Source: Methylococcaceae bacterium (GTDB lineage Bacteria; Pseudomonadota; Gammaproteobacteria; Methylococcales; Methylomonadaceae). From it: a DNA stretch of 64,000 nucleotides. Below the pieces are notes generated by a model. It saw only the letters and a list, made by a program, of their open reading frames with translations. It was not told where the DNA came from and did no database searches. This document shows positions 26,707 to 36,449 of the stretch, in pieces (position 1 is the first letter of the stretch; each line of letters starts with the position of its first letter). Where the stretch lies: the NCBI GenBank assembly GCA_013140705.1, contig JABFSH010000009.1, positions 29,670 to 93,669 on the forward strand, in the 5' to 3' direction. The position numbers and the translations under genes are program-made.

Positions 26707-26743
26707 CAAGCACAATGACAAATTTCACGCATTTTCGGACAAA
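26707..26743 (-). promoter_or_regulatory. Direct-repeat operator candidate, site 2
   Basis: Same minus-strand pattern as 24040-24076: TTTGTCCGA-N2-ATGC-N6-TTTGTCATT-N3-CTTG, with half-sites 21 bp apart, 167 bp before the reductase start. Sequence around it is otherwise different from site 1, which argues for selection on the motif. A hairpin GTCATGTT/AACATGAC lies at about 26818-26848. No gene is seen in 26540-26952. Confidence 0.6.
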
Positions 26744-26952
26744 TTGTTGACTGAGTGATAGTTGGCCCCGAATTCGGCTTGGGATTCGCTATCGCCCGCT
26801 GACTTGTCAGCGGAAAGTCATGTTACAGCTGTTGTGGCAACATGACCTATGTTATGCCCAATTTAGGTGGATCGTCATTGATCAAATCCTATTCTTACTG
26901 AATTTCCGGATTGTCAATAATTAAACCCTGCAGAGTCAAGGCAAAGTTGTTC

Positions 26953-27168
26953 CTGATTACGTATAAGCTTCAGCCAATATCAAAGAGCCATAAGTTTCCA
27001 AAAAAACGTCGCCCCGGCATGGACTGCCGGGGTCCAGGCTACACGGATGTAAACCCAGTGATGTGTTGTCAGCGAGTCACATCCCTGTGTTCTGGATACC
27101 GGCAATCCATGCCGGCATGACGGCTACTTGAGTGTTTGCTATTTCAGCTGAAGCTTGTGGGTAATCAG
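26953..27168. repeat. MITE-like repeat, family 2, copy 3, with nested insertion
   Basis: A 216-bp element bounded by CTGATTAC and GTAATCAG, the reverse complement of copy 2 at 14876-14993. It is interrupted by a 98-bp segment (27022-27119) that is itself palindromic: CCGGCATGGACTGCCGG on the left, CCGGCAATCCATGCCGG on the right. The insertion is flanked by a direct CCGGCATG duplication (27014-27021 and 27112-27119). The remaining gap to the next gene (27169-27537) shows no gene or clear signal. Confidence 0.85.
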
Positions 27169-27549
27169 GAAGATGTTTTCCCCAGCCAGCATTTTCAACC
27201 GTTCTTTTTACGGTCAAGGATTTTTTCGGCATCCGCTTTTTCAAGTGATCATCGGCTAATCCCGTAGAAGAACGGAAAAAGACGACCCTGATCCGTCATC
27301 ATTGTTTCGTGCCGATCAGAAAATTATGGCGTATCGCAAACTTAGTTGTTTTAAACTATGTGGCAGCTTATCCCTTATCGCTGTTGTCGTGCCAGACCGA
27401 AGGGCATGATGGGATAATTTTAGCGGCTTCCTAAACTGCCAGCCATCAGGAGTGGTGCCCACCTTTTTGGGTTAATGTCGGGGCAAAATGTATAAATATC
27501 TTTTCGTATCAGTAGTTTAATAAAGATTAGAAAAAGGATGATAGCCATC

Positions 27550-29322
27550 ATGACACACATACACAATCAGATATTGCCTGAAGGTACGCAACTCGGCGTC
27601 TACGAAATCAAAAAAATCTCAAAAGTTGATACTTTCGATATCACCTATCGCGCCTGGAATCATCACCTGAAGGAATGGGTGGAAATACAAGAGTATTTTC
27701 CTTACGATTTCGCTACTCGCGCACCCGATGGTTTGGGTGTCGAACCAAAATTCCCAAGCGATAAGGAAAATTTTAACTTTGGCTTAAAGGCATTTTTGGA
27801 CCAGGCAGAGATTCTCACCCAAATCGAACATCCCAATATTGTCAAAGCTGAAAACATTTTGCAATTCAATGAAACAGCTTACCTTATTATGGATTACAAG
27901 GAAGGTGTGCCGCTTTCAACGTTGGTAAGGTCGCCTGCGGCAATTGCCGACACGGAATTAAAATTCATTCTGGTAGCCATGCTGAATGCCTTGCAGAAAC
28001 TCCACGAATACAATATTGTGCATGGTAATATCAAGCCGGCAACTATTATTCTGGGCAAGAATGGCGAACCGCTATTGACCGATTTCGCGGCCGCCCGGTT
28101 GGCCATCGCTGGACATACTGCCATGCTCGAGGGCGAATTAGCCCCTGGTTACGCACCGCCGGAACTTTATGAGCATAATGAGTTCGGCCCCGCCAGCGAT
28201 TTTTATGCGTTGGGCGCAACGATGCATTATTGTATTACGCATAAGCAACCCATTGCCGCTCAGAGCCGGATAATGGCTTTAAGCAAAGGCAAACCCGATC
28301 CGATGACTCCACTCTCTGAATCTCCGGGCATCCCGTATGGTGCGGCGTTGTTGCAGGCAATAGACTGGATGCTACGGCCTGAATATAAAAATCGACCGCA
28401 TTCAGCAACCGAGATTCTGGTGCTATTAAAGTCAGAGCTTGTCAACGACCAAGCAGGGCCGATAACATCCAGGCAAGAATCCATGGATGTTGCCCATGGC
28501 AGTCCGATAGCCAGGAACCCCGTCTGGGCCGCTGGCATGGTCGGGATAACAGTATTGATTGTTGCTGGAATATGGTTTGGAAATAAACCTTCAGAATTAA
28601 GTGCTGACAAGTCCAGTATAGTCACTGCTCAGCCTTTATTGCCAGATAAGGCCGGCAAAATCACAGTTACACCAGAGGTAAATGAAGATCAAAGCACCGC
28701 GCTTTCCCCCACTCAGGCAAGCCAGGAAGCTGTCCAGGACAAAATATCCGAGCACACCGATAAAGCAATAAGCGATCCTGCAAACCAGCCAAAGCAAGCC
28801 AATGAAGAAAGCGAACTGGAAATAAGTGCTGACGACAACCTGCCTCAAAATGGCCTGATAGCGGATGGCACGTCTTCCTCAGCAGGCAAGTCGGAGCTCA
28901 GGGATAAATATACTGGCGAACAGGAAACTGACAGCACGCAAAAGCTGGCAGTAAATGATGAGTCACTGCATTCGTCCATGAAGCAGAAATTGTTAGAAAA
29001 GCCGGCCGACAAAGGTACGATTAATGAATACTTGACCGCTGCTAATAAAGCGATGAAAGCCGTGCATTTAACCACCCCATCGAGAGACAATGCCCATAAA
29101 TACTACCAAATGATTCTAGCCCTGGAGCCAGACAATGCTGAAGCGCTTGCCGGGCAGCAGAAAATAGTTGATCGCTATATTTGGTTTATACAGAAAGCAA
29201 AGGCTGAAGGTAAACCAAACTCGGCAAAACGAGCTTTACAAAAGGCTGAATCTGTCTTGCCGGATGACCCCAGACTAAAGAGACTTCGTGCGGAATTAGC
29301 TGCTAGTCCGGAGAAGAATTGA
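27550..29322 (+). CDS. Membrane-anchored Ser/Thr kinase-like protein (predicted pseudokinase)
   Basis: About 590 residues. A protein-kinase fold (about residues 15-295) is followed by one membrane helix (NPVWAAGMVGITVLIVAGIW, about 324-344), a long acidic Ser/Gln-rich linker, and a C-terminal helical TPR-like region (YYQMILALEPDNAEALAGQQ). Key catalytic residues are altered: the VAIK lysine is Gln (VEIQEYFP), HRD is HGN, the metal-binding Asn after it is Thr (KPATI) and DFG is DFA. The kinase is therefore probably inactive, acting as a scaffold or ligand sensor. ATG 27550 gives better spacing to AAGGA than ATG 27538, which would add four residues. Confidence 0.88.
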   Translation: MTHIHNQILPEGTQLGVYEIKKISKVDTFDITYRAWNHHLKEWVEIQEYFPYDFATRAPDGLGVEPKFPSDKENFNFGLKAFLDQAEILTQIEHPNIVKAENILQFNETAYLIMDYKEGVPLSTLVRSPAAIADTELKFILVAMLNALQKLHEYNIVHGNIKPATIILGKNGEPLLTDFAAARLAIAGHTAMLEGELAPGYAPPELYEHNEFGPASDFYALGATMHYCITHKQPIAAQSRIMALSKGKPDPMTPLSESPGIPYGAALLQAIDWMLRPEYKNRPHSATEILVLLKSELVNDQAGPITSRQESMDVAHGSPIARNPVWAAGMVGITVLIVAGIWFGNKPSELSADKSSIVTAQPLLPDKAGKITVTPEVNEDQSTALSPTQASQEAVQDKISEHTDKAISDPANQPKQANEESELEISADDNLPQNGLIADGTSSSAGKSELRDKYTGEQETDSTQKLAVNDESLHSSMKQKLLEKPADKGTINEYLTAANKAMKAVHLTTPSRDNAHKYYQMILALEPDNAEALAGQQKIVDRYIWFIQKAKAEGKPNSAKRALQKAESVLPDDPRLKRLRAELAASPEKN

Positions 29323-29393
29323 CTAAAGATAAATTCCGTAGGATGTGCCGACGGCGGGGGGCGCATCGCTCGCGACAGTAATCATCTATAAAT

Positions 29394-29410
29394 GACACTT
29401 CGTGTCTTTT
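29394..29410 (+). terminator. Rho-independent terminator after pseudokinase gene
   Basis: GACAC-TTC-GTGTC stem-loop followed directly by TTTT, 71 bp after the stop. It is enclosed by a wider inverted repeat GGATGTGC (29341-29348) / GCACATCC (29428-29435) that looks like another dispersed palindrome. Confidence 0.6.
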
Positions 29411-29485
29411 ATGCCCCAGAGGGTACAGCACATCCCACACTCAAATTTCGGGAAGTTATGCTCGTCCCCAAATGTTTTTAGTAAA

Positions 29486-29644
29486 CCTCTAAAAATTGCA
29501 CTTCGACAAGCTCTCGGCAACTGCTCCATGCGTTGCTCTACCTCCTGCATCCATGCAGTCGAGTGCGAACGGGTGTTTTGTTAAATCAGCAGCTTATCCG
29601 TTCGTGCTGAGCATTTCGACGCATGAACGGATAATTTTTAGAGA
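29486..29644. repeat. MITE-like repeat, family 1, copy B
   Basis: A 159-bp element bounded by CCTCTAAAAATT and AATTTTTAGAGA, the reverse complement of the copy at 12493-12651 and of equal length. A further partial relative follows at about 29681-29725 (GCAACAGCTCC, GTTGCTCTAC, ACATCCATG). The gap 29323-29849 otherwise shows no gene. Confidence 0.8.
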
Positions 29645-29849
29645 TTCCCTTTAGCTAAATCCCTTCAACTAGACCCTCTTGGCAACAGCTCCTTCGTTGC
29701 TCTACTTACCTACATCCATGTAGGCATCCCGCTGGAGAAGAAAAAAAGCGAGCTTATCGGGAGCGGTATTTTTTTGCCAGGTCCTTTGTGGCATGACGGG
29801 CCTCTTACCAGCGGCTCAATGAATTCAGTTAGAACAACCCGGTTGAGGC

Positions 29850-30299
29850 CTAAAAAGACACCAAAAAAAACAAATAGGCCAGACTCCCGGTAATGGCAAT
29901 CAATTTTATCTTGTTCACCCAGGACAGGTGAATCCAATACACGGCAATGACTTGTTTCTCCCTTTCCCAACGGGCTCGCAGATTATTTTTAGCTCTAAGG
30001 TAGAGTGGCACTAGTAATTTCAGCAAACCATAGCCCATGCCCAGTGCCATCAACATCAATGTATAAAATACGATCAACTGCGTATCGTGGACTTCGGTGT
30101 GAAAAAAATGCTCGACCAGATGGTCTAGTACAGATTCGATGCCTTCAAATAAGGTATGCAGTAGTTCGAGAAATAAATCAAAAATGGAATGCAGTATGTC
30201 CAGCATTAAGCTGAAGACGACATCGGGAATTGTAATAATAATGGCAATTCCGATGAGGGCCACACTATAGAATAATTTTCGATTAGTCGGTGGTGCCAT
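29850..30299 (-). CDS. Hypothetical membrane protein
   Basis: Not recognised. 149 residues with a first helix at about 10-32, an amphipathic His/Leu-rich stretch (LDILHSIFDLFLELLHTLFEGIESVLDHLVEHFFH), a second helix at about 78-100, a basic cytoplasmic loop (RAKNNLRARWEREKQ) and a C-terminal helix. AGGG lies upstream of the ATG at 30299. It ends in a repeat-rich gap and starts 69 bp beyond the end of purL on the same strand. Confidence 0.7.
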   Translation of the reverse strand: MAPPTNRKLFYSVALIGIAIIITIPDVVFSLMLDILHSIFDLFLELLHTLFEGIESVLDHLVEHFFHTEVHDTQLIVFYTLMLMALGMGYGLLKLLVPLYLRAKNNLRARWEREKQVIAVYWIHLSWVNKIKLIAITGSLAYLFFLVSF

Positions 30300-30368
30300 T
30301 CGTAGCCCTAAGTAGCGAATGAATGAATGGTACGGACTTAAGACCGAAGGGACATTGATGCTTTAGTC

Positions 30369-33300
30369 TCAACCAGCGTCTTGAGTCCATGCCTTGGCGT
30401 TTCGAAATAAGCGCATCCAGGGTCCATAATCACCCCAGTCATCGGGATGCCATGAATTTTGCAAAGTCCTAAAGCAGCGTTCGGGATGCGGCATCATTAT
30501 AGTAAAGCGCCCGTCGGTTGTGGTCAATCCGGTAATACCGAGTAGCGAGCCATTGGGGTTGGCCGGAAAGTCGGTCGTAACAACGCCATAGTTATTGACA
30601 TAGCTTAAAACAACCAGGCCTTCATTCAGTACGATAGCCGGATCCATTGAAAATTCGGCGCGGCCTTCACCGTGTGCGATGGCCACAGGCATTCTGGAAC
30701 CTTCCATGCCGGCCAATAAAACAGATGGCGATTTCATCACTTCAACCATGGCGACCCGTGCTTCAAATTGCTCGGATGTATTTCGCATAAATCGTGGCCA
30801 GTGTTCTGCGCCTGGAATAATTGCTTTCAGGCCGGACATCATTTGACAACCGTTACAGACGCCTAAACCAAAGGTATCCTGGCGTTGGAAGAATGCGGAA
30901 AACTCATCGCGTGCACGCGTGTTATACAAAATGGATTTGGCCCATCCGCCACCGGCTCCCAGGACATCACCATATGAAAAGCCTCCGCAGGCGGCCAGTC
31001 CGCTGAAGTTGCTCAAGCTGATGCGACCGTGAATAATGTCACTCATGTGGACATCGATACAGGTAAACCCGGCACGATCAAAAGCGGCTGCCATTTCGAC
31101 ATGACCATTCACGCCTTGTTCTCTCAAGATGGCGACTTGGGGGCGAGTCAAGTGAATAAAGGGCGCCGTGATGTCGTCCCTGGTGTCGAAGGTCAAATGA
31201 GCGTTCAGGCCCGGATCGTTATCGTCGGTGATTTGCCTGAACTGTTGTAACGCGCAATCGGGGTTGTCCCGCAAAGCCTGCATCCGGTAGCTGACTTCCG
31301 ACCAGATAGCCTGCAATTCTGCGCGGCTGGCTGAATAGATAATCTGATCGTCAAGGCGGATCGATAGCTGCTGCGATTTAACAACCGTGCCAATACGGTG
31401 TGTGCAGTCGACAAGCCCCGCATGTTTTAAGACATTGATGACTTCGGCACTATCACTGTTGCGAACCTGTAATACCGCGCCCAACTCTTCATTGAACAAT
31501 AAGGGCAACAGATCATCGCCCAGGCTGTCAAGCGCCAGGTTAACCCCTAACCGTCCAGCAAACAGCATTTCAGCGACAGTCGTCAGCAAACCGCCATCAG
31601 AGCGGTCGTGATAGGCCAGGATGCAGCCGGAAGCGTTCAGTGTTTGGATGGCGTCAAAATAGCCTTTCAATAATCCGGGATGATCCAGATCAGGGCAATC
31701 ATTGCCAAGCTGTTTATAGACTTGCGCCAGCACAGAGCCACCAAGCCGATTTTTACCCGCTCCCAGATCAACCAGAATGAGCTCGCTGTTTTCAACATCT
31801 TTCAATTGCGGCGTCAGTGTCCGACTGACATCGGTTACCGGTGCAAACCCGGTTACGATTAATGACAACGGCGCTGTCATGACTTTTTCACCTTCATGAT
31901 CCTGCCAGATGGTTTTCATCGACAAGGAATCCTTACCCACCGGTATGGCGATACCTAAAGCAGGACATAATTCCATGCCGACGGCCTTAACGGTATCGAA
32001 TAATGCGGCATCTTCACCCGGATAACCGGCTGCAGCCATCCAGTTGGCCGACAATTTGATTTTTTTCAATGAATCAATACGGGCCGCAGCCAGGTTGGTG
32101 ATGGTTTCCCCGATAGCCATGCGCCCCGATGCTGGCGCATCAATAATGGCGATAGGCGCGCGTTCACCCATTGCCATTGCTTCGCCGGTCAGGGCATAAA
32201 ACCCGGACGCGGTCACGGCGACATCGGCAACCGGAACCTGCCAGGGGCCCACCATCTGATCTCTTGCGACAAGACCGGTAATCGAGCGGTCACCGATATG
32301 AATCAAAAAGCTTTTATCTGCAACCGCAGGGAATGACAAGACTCGTTTGACGGCATCATTCAGCCTGATCGCACTCAAGTCCAGAGCAGAAATTCTTGGC
32401 AGAACATGCTGTACTTGACGATGCATTTTTGGCGGTTTGCCGAACAAAATGGACATTGGGATATCGATGGGGTTTGCCCCCAGCCATTCGTCGGTCAGCG
32501 ATAAATGCTCGGTTTCAGTGGCTTCACCGATGACGGCATACAAACAATGCTCGCGTTCGCAAAAAGCCGTGAATAACGCCAGTGCGTCCGGTTTAATGGC
32601 GACGACATAGCGTTCCTGCGCTTCATTAGACCAGATCTGCATCGGTGACATGCCTACATCGGCATTTTGTACTTTACGCAGTTCAAATCGGCCGCCGCGA
32701 CCGCAATCATGGATGATTTCGGGTACAGCATTCGATAAGCCGCCGGCGCCAATGTCATGGATGGAAATAATGGGCGTCTCATGGCCTAAGGCGTTGCAGT
32801 GATTGATGACTTCCTGGCAGCGCCGCTGCATTTCAGGGTTTTCACGCTGGACAGACGCAAAGTCGAGTTCTTCAGAACCTGAGCCGGATGCCTGAGAGGA
32901 TGCGGCGCCACCGCCGAGTCCGATGAGCATGGCGGGGCCGCCTAGAATGATAATTAATGATCCGGCAGGAATGGCCTGTTTTTCAATCAACATAGGCCGG
33001 ATTGTGCCCATGCCGCCGGCAATCATGATTGGTTTATGATAACCACGGAATTCATTGCCGTCACTATTGGCGACAGGTTGTTCGAAGCTGCGGAAATAAC
33101 CGGCCAGATTGGGGCGGCCAAATTCGTTATTAAAGGCTGCGCCGCCTAAAGGGCCTTCCAGCATGATATCCAGCGCTGAAGCGATGCGTTCCGGTTTGCC
33201 GTTGGCATCCTCCCACGGCTGGGTGAAATCCGGGATTTTTAAATGGGATACGGAGAACCCGGTCAAACCCGCTTTGGTTGCCGAGCCACGCCCCGTTGCA

Positions 33301-34256
33301 CCTTCATCACGAATTTCTCCGCCAGACCCGGTGGCCGCGCCGGGGTAGGGCGAGATGGCGGTAGGATGGTTGTGAGTTTCAACCTTCATTAACAAGTGGG
33401 CATCTTCTTCTGTATACGCATATTCACCGGTCACGGGATTGCGAATGAATACCTGTGCTGGAGAGCCTGTCACTACAGCTGCATTGTCACTATAGGCGGA
33501 TAGAATGCCATCAGGATGGGTCTGCGCGGTATTGCGAATCATGCCGAACAGCGAGATTGCCTGCTCCTGGCTATCAATGGTCCAGTTCGCGTTGAATATT
33601 TTATGTCGGCAATGCTCGGAATTGGCCTGCGCAAACATCATCAATTCAACATCACTTGGGTTTCTACCCAGTTTTTCAAAACTATCGGCCAGATAATCCA
33701 CCTCATCGTCCGACAAGGCCAGGCCTAACTCCGTATTCGCCCTGGTTAAGGCTTCACGCCCTTGTTCCATGAGCGCGATGGTTTGTAGCGGTTTAGGATC
33801 ATGATGACTGAACAGTTCGGGTGTAGCAGCGCCATCGAAAACTGTTTGGGTCATGCGATCATGCAGGACAGAGCTTAATTGCGTGGTACGGCATGCCGAT
33901 AGCTCGGATGCGCTGCCGAGAGAATAGGCTATCCCGCGCTCAATACGGTTTATCGATAACAATCCACAGCGCTGGGCGATTTCTGTTGCCTTGCTTGACC
34001 AGGGGGTCTGGGTTCCGGGTCTGGGTACTACGAGAAGTTGCGCATGGTAATCAGGACTTGCAAGGGCATTTGAACCATAGGCCAGCAATTGATTTAAAAG
34101 CGCCAGTTCCTCATCATTCAGGGGTTGCTGACAGTCGACAAAATGAATGAATTGAGCCTGGACCGAGCTGATGTTGGGCTCAATGGCTTGCAGTTTAGCC
34201 AGCAGATTTTGAATACGAAAGTCGGAAAGCGCAGCGGGTCCAGAAATTGTCAGCAT
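30369..34256 (-). CDS. purL: Phosphoribosylformylglycinamidine synthase
   Basis: Large single-chain FGAM synthase (1295 residues) of the gammaproteobacterial type, converting FGAR, glutamine and ATP to FGAM in purine synthesis. Seen are the N-terminal PurS-like region, the two ATP-binding synthase halves ([38 protein letters not shown]) and the C-terminal class I glutaminase with Cys in [12 protein letters not shown] and the His/Glu of [10 protein letters not shown]. Length and motifs are complete. A dyad TTGGGTT/AACCCAA lies just before the gene in the 34257-34353 leader. Confidence 0.98.
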   Translation of the reverse strand: MLTISGPAALSDFRIQNLLAKLQAIEPNISSVQAQFIHFVDCQQPLNDEELALLNQLLAYGSNALASPDYHAQLLVVPRPGTQTPWSSKATEIAQRCGLLSINRIERGIAYSLGSASELSACRTTQLSSVLHDRMTQTVFDGAATPELFSHHDPKPLQTIALMEQGREALTRANTELGLALSDDEVDYLADSFEKLGRNPSDVELMMFAQANSEHCRHKIFNANWTIDSQEQAISLFGMIRNTAQTHPDGILSAYSDNAAVVTGSPAQVFIRNPVTGEYAYTEEDAHLLMKVETHNHPTAISPYPGAATGSGGEIRDEGATGRGSATKAGLTGFSVSHLKIPDFTQPWEDANGKPERIASALDIMLEGPLGGAAFNNEFGRPNLAGYFRSFEQPVANSDGNEFRGYHKPIMIAGGMGTIRPMLIEKQAIPAGSLIIILGGPAMLIGLGGGAASSQASGSGSEELDFASVQRENPEMQRRCQEVINHCNALGHETPIISIHDIGAGGLSNAVPEIIHDCGRGGRFELRKVQNADVGMSPMQIWSNEAQERYVVAIKPDALALFTAFCEREHCLYAVIGEATETEHLSLTDEWLGANPIDIPMSILFGKPPKMHRQVQHVLPRISALDLSAIRLNDAVKRVLSFPAVADKSFLIHIGDRSITGLVARDQMVGPWQVPVADVAVTASGFYALTGEAMAMGERAPIAIIDAPASGRMAIGETITNLAAARIDSLKKIKLSANWMAAAGYPGEDAALFDTVKAVGMELCPALGIAIPVGKDSLSMKTIWQDHEGEKVMTAPLSLIVTGFAPVTDVSRTLTPQLKDVENSELILVDLGAGKNRLGGSVLAQVYKQLGNDCPDLDHPGLLKGYFDAIQTLNASGCILAYHDRSDGGLLTTVAEMLFAGRLGVNLALDSLGDDLLPLLFNEELGAVLQVRNSDSAEVINVLKHAGLVDCTHRIGTVVKSQQLSIRLDDQIIYSASRAELQAIWSEVSYRMQALRDNPDCALQQFRQITDDNDPGLNAHLTFDTRDDITAPFIHLTRPQVAILREQGVNGHVEMAAAFDRAGFTCIDVHMSDIIHGRISLSNFSGLAACGGFSYGDVLGAGGGWAKSILYNTRARDEFSAFFQRQDTFGLGVCNGCQMMSGLKAIIPGAEHWPRFMRNTSEQFEARVAMVEVMKSPSVLLAGMEGSRMPVAIAHGEGRAEFSMDPAIVLNEGLVVLSYVNNYGVVTTDFPANPNGSLLGITGLTTTDGRFTIMMPHPERCFRTLQNSWHPDDWGDYGPWMRLFRNAKAWTQDAG

Positions 34257-34353
34257 GTAGTTTGTAATACAGTAAGGCAGGTTGGGTTCACCCTAAGGCT
34301 AAGCGCGGCGTAACCCAACACAAGCGATTAAAAAATTGTCAGAGTAGGTTGCG

Positions 34354-34526
34354 TTAATTCTACTTTGTCAGATTTTCACGAGCTCGTCATTCTCGCCTGG
34401 AATCGGGTATCCAGGTTCCAAGGATGGCAAGCTCGAATCCATCCGTGGAACCTGGATTTCGGCAATCCATGCCGGAAAGACGGGCTTTAAAAATAATTAC
34501 CAGGCAATCTGACAAAGTAGAATTAA
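34354..34526. repeat. MITE-like repeat, family 3
   Basis: A 173-bp element with perfect 21-bp terminal inverted repeats (left starts TTAATTCTACTTTGTCAG, right at 34506-34526), beginning TTAA and ending TTAA. Inside is a second hairpin: ATCCAGGTTCCA paired with TGGAACCTGGAT, followed by GGCAATCCATGCCGG, the core also found in the family 2 repeats. It occupies most of the 34257-34587 gap between purL and bamC. Confidence 0.85.
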
Positions 34527-34587
34527 GCCTGGGGATAAATTTCGTAACCTGAAAGCAATTTGCGGATGGCGTAACCAAATAAAAACC

Positions 34588-35316
34588 TTATTTGTTGGCC
34601 AAATCCGTTGCTATCGTAGATTGTATCAACGTCAGCAATGCTAAGCCGCCTTTGTCATCGGGTGGCAGCGGTTTTTGGTCTTTATCCAGAATAATGACTT
34701 CAGTGTGCCGGTCCTGTTCTTCCAATTTGAGTACATATTCTTGTTCATCAGCCTGAAAGCCACGGAACATAAACACTGCTTCGTCCCACAGTGAGCCGTC
34801 TTCTACTTTTTTCTCGTCAGGGTCAAACTGCACGACAAAAAAAGCGTCATCCTGGTTTCGATTAGTGACTTCTATCGATTTTCGACTCAAGGCTTTGCTA
34901 ACCATCCGCCAGACTCTGGCTTTTTCTGCACCCAGACGTAAGCGGTTTTCACCATCGTTAAAGCGGATCAGTTCAAGCGAAATATTTTCGTACTTTTCCA
35001 CGGTTTCGATAGGGGGCGGGGCCTCTTCTTCATTTTGGGCGACTGGGGCTGAATCGGTTCCGGTTGCCGTTGCTTCGGCAGGTGTTTGCATTGCTGGTTT
35101 TATATCCGACGGATTGGAATCCTCGACAGGCCTGGATTCAGATACAGGAGATGTTGGCTTTTTTTTCAAATCGGCCGGCAAATTGAGCGGAGGAATTTCA
35201 GCGGTGTACTGATAATCTTTTTCTTTATCCGGAAACAAGGATTTAATGTAACTGCAGGCCGTTACGTGCAATAGAAGGGCGGCAAGCAGGATTCGCGTAC
35301 TGAAGTTAATATTCAT
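34588..35316 (-). CDS. bamC: Outer-membrane assembly lipoprotein BamC
   Basis: A 242-residue BAM-complex lipoprotein (NlpB/DapX family) helping insert outer-membrane beta-barrel proteins. Lipobox VTAC places the lipidated Cys at 21. A Pro/Ser-rich, acidic linker (to about residue 110) precedes the first helix-grip domain (ENISLELIRFNDGENRLRLGAEKARVWRMVSKAL). The second C-terminal helix-grip domain of the E. coli protein appears absent (about 340 residues there). It starts 8 bp after dapA on the same strand, the classical dapA-bamC pair. Confidence 0.9.
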   Translation of the reverse strand: MNINFSTRILLAALLLHVTACSYIKSLFPDKEKDYQYTAEIPPLNLPADLKKKPTSPVSESRPVEDSNPSDIKPAMQTPAEATATGTDSAPVAQNEEEAPPPIETVEKYENISLELIRFNDGENRLRLGAEKARVWRMVSKALSRKSIEVTNRNQDDAFFVVQFDPDEKKVEDGSLWDEAVFMFRGFQADEQEYVLKLEEQDRHTEVIILDKDQKPLPPDDKGGLALLTLIQSTIATDLANK

Positions 35317-35324
35317 GGATGATA

Positions 35325-36200
35325 TTAGATGACCCGAGCCTGACGCATGGCTTCGCGCACGCTGTTGAAACAGTCCGGCGTCAGCCAGGTTAATGGCAGA
35401 CGAATGCCTTTGTTCATCAGGCCTAATTCAGACACTGCCCATTTTACGGGGATCGGGTTGGATTGAATAAAGAGATGCTTATGTAAGCCCGTTAATCTGG
35501 CATCCAGGGTTTGCGCTGTTTCCCGATCGCCGTTTAAGGCTGCTGTAATCATTTGATGCGCTAATTTTGGTGCGACATTCCCGGTAACGGTAATGGAGCC
35601 ATTGCCACCCAGCAGACAAAATTCGCAACTGGTCGCATCATCACCTGAATAAATGGCGAAATCCGAACCCGCCAGATCGCGGATGGCTTGATAGCGGCTC
35701 AAATCACCGGTTGCTTCCTTTATACCTATAATATTGGGTAAATGCGACAATCGGCCAATGGTCTCGGGTAACATGTCACAGGCTGTTCTGCCGGGCACGT
35801 TATACAAAATCTGGGGTATGGCAACCGCTTCGCTGATGGCTTTATGGTGCAGGTACAAACCTTCCTGAGTAGGCTTATTGTAATAGGGGGTGACAATCAG
35901 GCAGGCATCGGCTCCTGCTGCTTTGGCCCGGCGGGTCAGCGAAATGGCTTCGGTTGTCGAGTTTGCGCCAGTTCCTGCGATAACAGGAATCCTGCCGCCG
36001 ACATAGTCAACAATCGTTTTAATAACGTCGCAATGCTCATCTTCATCAAGTGTTGCTGATTCACCGGTCGTTCCCACAGCGACAAGTGCATCAGTGCCTT
36101 GCTCAATATGAAATTCAACCAATTTTTTTAGGCTTAGCTTGTCCAGGCCACCGTTTTCGTCCATCGGTGTGACTAGGGCTACGATACTACCTTGAATCAT
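35325..36200 (-). CDS. dapA: 4-hydroxy-tetrahydrodipicolinate synthase
   Basis: A 291-residue TIM-barrel aldolase of lysine/diaminopimelate synthesis, condensing pyruvate with aspartate semialdehyde. Seen are VGTTGESATLDEDEH, YYNKPTQEGLYLHHKAI, the catalytic Tyr in ILYNVPGRTACDM and the Schiff-base Lys in IIGIKEATGDLSRY. Length is standard. It is co-directional with bamC (8-bp gap). A 249-bp gap upstream separates it from the divergent hybrid kinase. Confidence 0.97.
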   Translation of the reverse strand: MIQGSIVALVTPMDENGGLDKLSLKKLVEFHIEQGTDALVAVGTTGESATLDEDEHCDVIKTIVDYVGGRIPVIAGTGANSTTEAISLTRRAKAAGADACLIVTPYYNKPTQEGLYLHHKAISEAVAIPQILYNVPGRTACDMLPETIGRLSHLPNIIGIKEATGDLSRYQAIRDLAGSDFAIYSGDDATSCEFCLLGGNGSITVTGNVAPKLAHQMITAALNGDRETAQTLDARLTGLHKHLFIQSNPIPVKWAVSELGLMNKGIRLPLTWLTPDCFNSVREAMRQARVI

Positions 36201-36449
36201 GAAATCTCTCGATCAGAATGGATGCAGTTACAAATCGATTTCATTATAACAAGCAAACACATAAAAAAGGTACAAGATGCGAGGCAAAAAAATCCACCTT
36301 CGAGCTGATCAGCGGACTTGATGGTTTTTTTACATGCCGCGCATAACAAACGGATGCAATACTTTGGTACTTTGAAAAACCACGCTAAACTTAGGTGAAT
36401 CTATAAAGGGTAATTACATTAATTATTAATTTTTATGTGCTTTTAATAC

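Noticed and set aside
26540..26952. Possible FNR site around the TTGATCAA-like sequence near 26877
   Set aside because: The required TTGAT-N4-ATCAA spacing is not present.
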